From Lutibacter sp. (GTDB lineage: Bacteria > Bacteroidota > Bacteroidia > Flavobacteriales > Flavobacteriaceae), in contig NZ_JABDRI010000050.1 of the NCBI RefSeq assembly GCF_013041805.1, forward strand, positions 1 to 36,606: a stretch of DNA of 36,606 nt, read 5' to 3'. Shown here piece after piece: positions 16,932-23,267 of the stretch; position 1 is the stretch's first letter; every line of letters begins with the position of its first letter. The notes under the pieces were generated by a model. It was given only the letters and a program-made list of their open reading frames with translations, was not told the origin of the DNA and did not search any database. The translations under genes were made by a program, and so were the position numbers.

Positions 16932-18164
16932 ATGAAAGACTTATTAATTATAGGGTTTGTATGGCCAGAGCCTAATTCAACGGCTGCTGGAACCAGAATG
17001 CTTCAACTTATTGAATTGTTTCAATCAGAAGATTACGAAATCACTTTTGTATGTGCAGCATCAAAAACAACCAATACGTTTAACCTAGAAAAGTTAAACA
17101 TTAAAACATTTGAAATTGAATTAAATGATTCTAGTTTTGATGTTTTTCTAAAATCTTTAAATCCGTCTATTATACTATTTGATCGATTTTTAACTGAAGA
17201 ACAATTTGGATGGAGAGTGTCAGAAACATGTCCAAATGCACTTAGAATTTTAGACTCTGAAGATTTACATTTTTTACGCAGTGCTAGAAAAGAAGCGCTT
17301 AAACAGCATAAAGAGCTTTCATTAGATTTATTAATGAATGATACTACTAAGCGTGAATTAGCAAGCATCTATCGATGTGATGTAACACTTATTATTTCAA
17401 AATTTGAATTCAAGTTGCTAAAAAAGACGTTTAAAATTGATACATCTCTTTTACATTATATTCCCTTTTTACAAAACAATATAAGCTTAGAAACTATAGA
17501 CTCTTTTCCAACCTTTCAAAACCGAAAGCATTTTATGACTATTGGTAATTTTAGACACGAACCAAATTGGAACGCTGTTTTGTACCTAAAAAAAGATATA
17601 TGGCCGTTAATTAAACAACAACTACCCGATGCGAAGATTTTAATTTATGGGGCTTATGCAACTGAAAAAGCACATCAACTTCAAAATATAAAAGAAGGTT
17701 TTATGATAAAAGGATGGGCAAAAAGTAGTGAAGATGTTTTTAAAAATGCAAGAATATGCTTAGCCCCTCTTCTATTTGGAGCGGGGTTAAAAGGAAAACT
17801 AATAGAATCCATGCAATTTGGTACACCAAGTGTAACTACATCAATTGGAGCTGAATCTATGCATCACAAATTACCTTGGAATGGGTTTATTGAGAATAAT
17901 CCTAAGGATTTTGCTAAAAGCGCAGTAACACTTTATACCAATGAAAAAATGTGGCGAAGAGCACAAATAAATGGTTTAGAAATAATTGACACCTATTATT
18001 CTAAGGAAAAATATAGTAAACAATTGCTGAAAAAAGTTAAAAATTTACAACTAAACCTTAAAGATCATCGATTACAAAACTTTATAGGTGCTGTTTTAAC
18101 ACATCATACTTTAAAAAGCACCAAATATTTATCGAAATGGATTGAAGAAAAAAATAGTCATTAA
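16932..18164 (+). CDS. Glycosyltransferase, GT4-like
   Basis: This cytoplasmic or membrane-associated sugar transferase has 410 residues. The N-terminal Rossmann half begins LLIIGFVWPEPNSTAAG, a typical loop for sugar-nucleotide-dependent GT-B enzymes. The C-terminal half holds the nucleotide-sugar region GAGLKGKLIESMQFGTPSVT (about 281-300), with the Lys and the first Glu of the E-x7-E type motif. Donor and acceptor cannot be told. It is not inside a capsule or LPS gene cluster; its neighbours are a membrane protein and a thioesterase. The 3' end overlaps that of the converging thioesterase gene by four bases. Confidence 0.88.
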   Translation: MKDLLIIGFVWPEPNSTAAGTRMLQLIELFQSEDYEITFVCAASKTTNTFNLEKLNIKTFEIELNDSSFDVFLKSLNPSIILFDRFLTEEQFGWRVSETCPNALRILDSEDLHFLRSARKEALKQHKELSLDLLMNDTTKRELASIYRCDVTLIISKFEFKLLKKTFKIDTSLLHYIPFLQNNISLETIDSFPTFQNRKHFMTIGNFRHEPNWNAVLYLKKDIWPLIKQQLPDAKILIYGAYATEKAHQLQNIKEGFMIKGWAKSSEDVFKNARICLAPLLFGAGLKGKLIESMQFGTPSVTTSIGAESMHHKLPWNGFIENNPKDFAKSAVTLYTNEKMWRRAQINGLEIIDTYYSKEKYSKQLLKKVKNLQLNLKDHRLQNFIGAVLTHHTLKSTKYLSKWIEEKNSH

Positions 18165-18568
18165 TTAGTATCCTCAGTTGTAAGAATGTTTAAAATTTCT
18201 AAAGGAATTCTAATAGGTCTCATTGTAACTTTATCCAACAAACACCAAATAGTTTTAGCTTTGGCAACTGTTTTTTTCCCTTTTGTGATTTCTACAAAAC
18301 GCTCAGATTTCACTCCATAAGAATCACCAATCCAAGTAGTTATTTTAACTTCATCACCAAGAATTAAAGCAGATACATAATCTATCTCATGCCTCAAAAC
18401 AACCCAAACAAATTTTGAATCAATTTGTTCGTTACTTATCAGCTTCCAATGTCTTTGTGCAGCAAGCTGCACCCATTCAACATAGTGAATATTGTTGACA
18501 TGTTTTAATTCATCAATCTGATTAGATTTGACTTTAAGCTCGAAATAATAACTATTTAATTTGTTCAT
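18161..18568 (-). CDS. Hotdog-fold acyl-CoA thioesterase (YbgC/4HBT type)
   Basis: The 135-residue enzyme hydrolyses acyl-CoA or acyl-ACP thioesters. The active-site helix motif D-x3-HVNNxxYxxW is clear (IDELKHVNNIHYVEWVQLA, about residues 18-36), with the conserved Asp at its start. The rest is the long central helix and beta sheet of the hotdog fold, with the usual VKITTWIGD and TIWCLLD strands. The physiological acyl chain is unknown. Single gene, converging on the glycosyltransferase with a four-base overlap of stop codons. Confidence 0.9.
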   Translation of the reverse strand: MNKLNSYYFELKVKSNQIDELKHVNNIHYVEWVQLAAQRHWKLISNEQIDSKFVWVVLRHEIDYVSALILGDEVKITTWIGDSYGVKSERFVEITKGKKTVAKAKTIWCLLDKVTMRPIRIPLEILNILTTEDTN

Positions 18569-18730
18569 TTAACCTACTAATTTGATTGGTTCAATGTTTT
18601 AATTTATAAATTAAATTTGAATACTAAATAATTGGAATTATAAATGTTATAAATTACTTTTACAAAACCTAGAAAAGTTCAAGAATATTTAATGATCCAA
18701 TATTATTTTGTAATAATATTTAATCATTTG

Positions 18731-18808
18731 CAGTCGTAATAATTTGAGCAATAAGAAATTATCGTGGGGACGACAGTTTTTTTCAAACCTATTGCGGCTG
18801 TTTTTTTT
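18731..18808 (+). repeat. 70-base hairpin element, unit 1, with T-run
   Basis: CAGTCGTAATA (18731-18741) pairs over 11 bases, with two G-T pairs, with TATTGCGGCTG (18790-18800). After a small internal loop, TTTG (18743-18746) pairs with CAAA (18784-18787). The apical part contains CGTGGGGACGACAG (18763-18776). Eight Ts follow the stem, as in an intrinsic terminator on the plus strand. An alternative fold pairs GTCGT (18733-18737) with ACGAC (18770-18774). I do not recognise it as a known RNA family. Confidence 0.6.
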
Positions 18809-18821
18809 AGAATAACATAAA

Positions 18822-18897
18822 CAGTTGTAAAAACTTAATCTTATTATACTACCGTTGTGGGGACGACATTTATAAGTTTTTTTTGCAGCTGTTTTTT
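18822..18897 (+). repeat. 70-base hairpin element, unit 2, with T-run
   Basis: This is a tandem copy of unit 1, 91 bases downstream. CAGTTGTAAAAA (18822-18833) pairs with TTTTTGCAGCTG (18880-18891), then CTTA (18834-18837) with TAAG (18873-18876) across a three-base bulge. The apical part holds GTTGTGGGGACGACA (18854-18868). Compared with unit 1 the closing stem changes a C-G pair to T-A, a compensating change. Six Ts follow. Confidence 0.6.
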
Positions 18898-19085
18898 ATT
18901 TAAAAAATGAGGACAATTTTTATTCTTTTAAAAAGTTTACAAATTCACACAATTTTTTGCGACCGTGCTTAACTTGCCCCGCTTATTTTTATAATTAAAA
19001 TTTGGCGTTAATGTATTTATATATATCAAATGAGCTTCATTTTTTACTTTTCTAACAAGATTTTTTTCGGTGGCTACCATCATCA

Positions 19086-19571
19086 CTATTTTTTGATAAA
19101 AATTTTAGTAAAATAATTTCTTCCTTGTCTATTTTGTTCAATTGAAATTCCAATATGTGTATATGAATCGTTTTCAATAATTGCTTTATGATTTTCATTA
19201 TTGAGCATAGCGTTGATTACACTTGTTGCACTACTAAAACCGTAAGCTAAACTCTCTCCAGTCCATTTAGCATTGGTTAGTGCCACGGAATTTTCCTGCT
19301 GTTCAATAAAGACATCATGATTCATTTCATCATTTATAATAGTATGAGATGATTGGGTTAATGCTACAGACGATATAATATCAAGAGTTTCGAAGGGTAG
19401 CATTCCTAATGAGATTCTATACTCATTTATTAAGTCAATTATTTCTAATTCCATTGTCGCATACTCCGTTTTAAATTCATTAAAATAAATTCCTTCATCA
19501 CCAGAGCTACAGGAATTAAAAACAGTGCATACGAGTGCAAATAGTATTAATTTAATTTTTAGGGATTTCAT
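19086..19571 (-). CDS. CAP-domain (SCP/PR-1) lipoprotein
   Basis: The 161-residue protein begins with a lipoprotein signal ending FNSCSS (Cys near residue 20), so it should be lipid-anchored and extracytoplasmic. The CAP domain follows: LIDLINEYRISLGMLPF (about 46-62), an early His (QSSH), MNHDVF, TGESLAYGFSS with the conserved Glu, and NNENHKAIIENDSYTHIGIS with the second active-site His. All cavity residues are present. CAP proteins are secreted and often interact with other cells or lipids, but the activity is not deducible. Its leader contains AACCCCAACAAC, and structured repeats lie on both sides. Confidence 0.85.
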   Translation of the reverse strand: MKSLKIKLILFALVCTVFNSCSSGDEGIYFNEFKTEYATMELEIIDLINEYRISLGMLPFETLDIISSVALTQSSHTIINDEMNHDVFIEQQENSVALTNAKWTGESLAYGFSSATSVINAMLNNENHKAIIENDSYTHIGISIEQNRQGRNYFTKIFIKK

Positions 19572-19611
19572 TGCTAGTTGTTGGGGTTATCTTTTGCTGT
19601 TTATATTAATA

Positions 19612-19682
19612 CAGCCGCAATTTTATCGTTTAAATATACTGTTGTGGGAATAGTATTTCTATAGATAAATTTTTTGCGGCTG
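19612..19682 (+). repeat. 71-base hairpin element, unit 3
   Basis: CAGCCGCAA (19612-19620) pairs perfectly with TTGCGGCTG (19674-19682), then TTTATC (19622-19627) with GATAAA (19664-19669) across a small internal loop. The apical part holds GTTGTGGGAATAGTA (19641-19655). It has the same length, closing stem and loop motif as units 1 and 2, but no T-run follows. It lies upstream of the CAP gene, within what would be its promoter or leader region. Confidence 0.6.
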
Positions 19683-19853
19683 ATTAATTCTATTAGTAAT
19701 AATATGTGTTTTATAATTCATATTATAATAACCAGACAAAACGAAAAAGTATATGCTTGAAAAAGTTGAATAGCAAAATTCACTTTCAACAAAATTACTA
19801 TTTAATGTAGTAATTAAAATACTAACTATTAATACAATTAATATTGCACTCAT
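19659..19853 (-). CDS. Possible small membrane peptide, 64 aa (doubtful)
   Basis: The reading frame starts with ATG and encodes one hydrophobic N-terminal segment (MSAILIVLIVSILITTL) followed by a polar tail. Its 3' end runs into hairpin element unit 3, and it has no recognised relatives. Directly before the ATG the minus strand reads CCCCCAAAACCCC. It may be a real small membrane peptide or a chance frame in AT-rich DNA; I lean to the second. Confidence 0.22.
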   Translation of the reverse strand: MSAILIVLIVSILITTLNSNFVESEFCYSTFSSIYFFVLSGYYNMNYKTHIITNRINQPQKIYL

Positions 19854-20064
19854 AATCTTTGGGGTTTTGGGGGTTATTATATTTTAGTTTAAAGTAAGAG
19901 GTAGAAACAAAGTTCTTACTAATCATCTAACAAAATATTGCAGTTTTTCGGATTGCTTTATATGTTTGTGACTACAGTGAGTCTACCTCTATAGATTTGA
20001 TATTTTCAAATTCTTACTAATTTAATCTAATCTTACTTACTTACTATTTATTTTATGATTTGAA

Positions 20065-20104
20065 CAAATTATAAATAATTAGGGGGATAATTATTTATAA
20101 TTTG
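20065..20104. repeat. Perfect 17-bp inverted repeat with GGGGGA loop
   Basis: CAAATTATAAATAATTA (20065-20081) is the exact reverse complement of 20088-20104. The six-base loop is GGGGGA on the plus strand, TCCCCC on the minus strand. No T-run follows closely in either direction except AAAAAA on the 3' side of the plus strand, so in the minus direction it has six Ts before rather than after the stem. It is therefore not a standard terminator. Confidence 0.75.
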
Positions 20105-20178
20105 AAAAAATCAATTGAGTTTGGGGTTGATTTATTTATTCATATTCTTCATTTTTAATTTAACTTCTTTCAATCTTA

Positions 20179-20220
20179 TTATTTAATTAAAACTAGGGGT
20201 AATTAATTTTATTTAAATAA
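20179..20220. repeat. 14-bp inverted repeat with GGGG in the loop
   Basis: The hairpin exposes a G-run. TTATTTAATTAAAA (20179-20192) pairs with 20207-20220 with one mismatch around the 14-base loop CTAGGGGTAATTAA. Confidence 0.55.
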
Positions 20221-20271
20221 TTCATTTTTAGGGTTGATTTAATTATTTACTATTATTCAATTTGGGGTTGA

Positions 20272-20718
20272 TTAATCTTTTCTAAATTTTTCCAATAATG
20301 TATTAAGAGTTTTAATTTCTGAATCGGTAAAGTTGTTAACTATGCTTTTTTCAAATTCAGCGTGCACAACATCAATTTCACTTAACAAATTTAAACCGGC
20401 CTCTGTAATTCTAATTTCAACCTTTCTTCTATTTTGCTCACTTTGAATTCGCGTTATTAAACCTTTTAATCGTAATTTTTCAACTAAACGTGTTGTATTA
20501 CTATTTTTACTAACCATTTGGTTTTGTAAAGTTAAAAGATCTGCTGGTTCACCTTTCAATACTCTTAAAGAACGTAATACTTGAAATTGTTGAATTGATA
20601 ATGCGTATTGCTTTAGATGATCTGAAAACTTCTCATTCATCCAATTACCTGTTCGCAAAATATTTGCAATTGTAAATTCAGGTAAATTTAACTCATTACT
20701 TTTATCATTATAGTTCAA
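20272..20718 (-). CDS. MarR-family transcriptional regulator
   Basis: The 148-residue winged-helix DNA-binding protein has the MarR layout: an N-terminal dimer helix (ILRTGNWMNEKFSDHLKQY), the recognition region LLTLQNQMVSKNSNTTRLVEKL (about 62-83), the wing IQSEQNRRKVEIRITEAG with the conserved Asp position replaced by Glu-Gln, and a C-terminal dimer helix. The start appears to be TTG at 20718, because no ATG exists until residue 27 and a stop closes the frame upstream. A complete promoter with a palindrome over the -7 box lies upstream, which suggests self-repression. The ligand is unknown. Confidence 0.88.
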   Translation of the reverse strand: MNYNDKSNELNLPEFTIANILRTGNWMNEKFSDHLKQYALSIQQFQVLRSLRVLKGEPADLLTLQNQMVSKNSNTTRLVEKLRLKGLITRIQSEQNRRKVEIRITEAGLNLLSEIDVVHAEFEKSIVNNFTDSEIKTLNTLLEKFRKD

Positions 20719-20750
20719 CTTCGGGGGGACAACAATTGTTTATACTACTA

Positions 20751-20794
20751 TTGTATATACATCAAATGTATGTACAAATAATTTATCATCCAAA
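20751..20794 (-). promoter_or_regulatory. marR promoter with operator-like palindrome
   Basis: On the minus strand TTTG (20791-20794), a 20-base spacer and TACATTTG (20763-20770) match the Bacteroidota promoter consensus. A palindrome, TTGTATATACAT / ATGTATGTACAA with a CAA spacer and one mismatched pair (20751-20777), is centred on the -7 box. A protein bound there would block the promoter. Confidence 0.7.
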
Positions 20795-21112
20795 CTTTTT
20801 TGTTAAAAACTTTTGATTTTCTACTGAATAACGATAAAAAAGTAAATAAACATACAGACTTATTATATTAGTATACTAATTATTAAACATTTAACACGTA
20901 ACAGTTAAAATATTATTTATCAACTATTTATGTCGATTATTATTAAAAATATTTCAACGATAATCGTGTTAAATCCTGACAAATAAACTCGATCCATGAA
21001 AAATTAAAAAAAATAATGAATATTTTAAAATTGTTAATAACTACCCGATTTGTTAATAAAGATGACGATTTTTTAAATGAATTTGTAAACTTCGTATAAG
21101 CAGTAACTTAGG

Positions 21113-21146
21113 TTGCAAATAAGAATAGTTAATACCTATAAATTTG
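21113..21146 (+). promoter_or_regulatory. Promoter of the NifX-like gene
   Basis: TTG (21113-21115), a 23-base spacer and TAAATTTG (21139-21146) match the Bacteroidota consensus. The start of transcription would be about ten bases before the ATG at 21162. Confidence 0.55.
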
Positions 21147-21161
21147 TTTAAAATCTTAAAT

Positions 21162-21590
21162 ATGAAAACAGTTGTTGCTATTGCATCCCAAAATAAAAAA
21201 ATAATTTTTGAGCATGCTGGAAAATGTAGAAATTTTATAATATACACGATTAATGATGACATCGTAGAAAGCAAAAAGATTTTAGAGCTTGAAAAAGATG
21301 AAACTTTGCATAATGCTTCCCATACTGAAAATAAAACATTTACAAGTACTTTGTTCGATGTCGATATATTATTAACTAGAGGTATTGGAAATGGACTTAT
21401 TCAAAAATTAGCTAGACAAAATGTGGCATGCTACAAAATTGAAGAAACAGATCCAGATACTGCTATTGATAAACTAATTAAAGGAACTTTGGAAGCTGTA
21501 GCTCCCGTTTCTCACGAAAAATCAGGTTGTAATTGTAATTGTGGTGGTGGACAAGGCCATAATCATGGTCAGCACCATCACCATCATTAA
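21162..21590 (+). CDS. NifX/NifB-like dinitrogenase cofactor-domain protein
   Basis: The 142-residue protein belongs to the dinitrogenase iron-molybdenum cofactor family (NifX, NafY and NifB C-terminal domain), which binds metal-sulphur cofactors. The domain fills residues 1-115 (MKTVVAIAS, FEHAGKCRNFIIY, LTRGIGNGLIQKL). A separate tail carries CNCNCGGGQGHNHGQ and five terminal His, a strong metal-binding sequence. No nitrogenase gene is near, so a general role in metal or Fe-S handling is likelier than nitrogen fixation. I reject the longer frame from TTG at 21144 because that codon lies inside the -7 box. Confidence 0.85.
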   Translation: MKTVVAIASQNKKIIFEHAGKCRNFIIYTINDDIVESKKILELEKDETLHNASHTENKTFTSTLFDVDILLTRGIGNGLIQKLARQNVACYKIEETDPDTAIDKLIKGTLEAVAPVSHEKSGCNCNCGGGQGHNHGQHHHHH

Positions 21591-21666
21591 AAATAGTATT
21601 TATTTAGTTGTAGATTTTTAAATCTTTATTAATAAGTTTCTATTAATCTTTTATTAGTACCTAATT

Positions 21667-21699
21667 AAAAAAGTCAGAAATTGAATTTCTGACTTTTTT
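21667..21699. terminator. Bidirectional terminator between NifX-like gene and guaB
   Basis: AGTCAGAAAT pairs with ATTTCTGACT around a TGA loop, flanked by A-run and T-run. It serves both converging genes. Confidence 0.88.
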
Positions 21700-21727
21700 A
21701 ATTTATTAGATAAACAACTTGTATTAC

Positions 21728-23209
<1,482 letters not shown>

Positions 23210-23227
23210 TTAGAAATTAATTGCGAG

Positions 23228-23235
23228 CAAATTTA
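23228..23235 (-). promoter_or_regulatory. -7 box of guaB
   Basis: TAAATTTG on the minus strand, giving a leader of about 23 bases before the guaB ATG. No clear -33 box and no purine riboswitch-like sequence is seen in this short gap. Confidence 0.45.
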
Positions 23236-23267
23236 CACTATTTATATTAAATACCTATTTTTTATTT

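Larger units (their letters stand above)
18569..19085. other. 517-base gene-free gap holding hairpin repeats
   Basis: No reading frame of note is present. The gap holds a perfect 9-bp hairpin (AATATTATT/AATAATATT, 18699-18720), the two tandem 70-base hairpin elements annotated separately, and a weaker stretch at 18909-18967 (GAGGACAA ... TTTTTTGCGACCG) that looks like a decayed relative. The remaining 120 bases before the CAP gene show nothing I can interpret. Confidence 0.6.
19854..20271. other. 418-base gap with regularly spaced G-runs and AT hairpins
   Basis: The plus strand carries isolated G-runs in otherwise AT-rich DNA at 19861, 19869, 20082, 20123, 20196, 20231 and 20264; the last five are spaced 41, 73, 35 and 33 bases. 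Several share TTGATT after the G-run, which reads ATCAACCCC on the minus strand. At least three sit in the loop of an inverted repeat: 20065-20104, 20108-20133 and 20079-20220 (inner part 20193-20206 as loop). No protein gene is convincing. It forms the downstream region of marR. Confidence 0.6.
20719..21161. promoter_or_regulatory. 443-base divergent control region of marR and nifX-like gene
   Basis: The gap holds the marR promoter and operator, a perfect 14-bp palindrome ATTAGTATACTAAT (20867-20880), a 10-bp inverted repeat ATTTAACACG/CGTGTTAAAT (20889-20898 and 20965-20974) with a nested CGATTAT/ATAATCG pair (20934-20940 and 20960-20966), and the promoter of the NifX-like gene. No protein gene is convincing. 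Confidence 0.6.

Noticed and set aside
18731-18897. Tandem units read as a CRISPR array
   Set aside because: Only two copies, each an imperfect palindrome of 70 bases with differing sequence, no short identical repeats with unique spacers and no cas genes.
18731-19682. 70-base units as tRNA or tRNA-like genes
   Set aside because: The size fits but there is no acceptor-stem/CCA pattern, no T-loop (GGTTCRA) and no anticodon arm; the fold is a single long hairpin.
18731-19682. Units as integron attC recombination sites
   Set aside because: The ends do not match RYYYAAC and GTTRRRY boxes and no integrase gene is present, although attC sites are also long imperfect hairpins.
18763-20087. G-rich loops with GGA as CsrA/RsmA decoys
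   Set aside because: GGA in hairpin loops would fit, but CsrA is not generally known from flavobacteria and no such gene is in the window. Kept only as a thought.
19861-20267. Region as an intramolecular G-quadruplex
   Set aside because: The G-runs lie 33 bases or more apart apart from the single pair at 19861-19873; four runs close together are never present.
21053-21274. 73-codon minus-strand frame
   Set aside because: It overlaps the NifX-like gene and its promoter on the other strand and has no family likeness.
21162-21590. Evidence for nitrogen fixation
   Set aside because: A single NifX-like domain protein without any nitrogenase gene does not support it; the domain is widespread in non-fixing bacteria.
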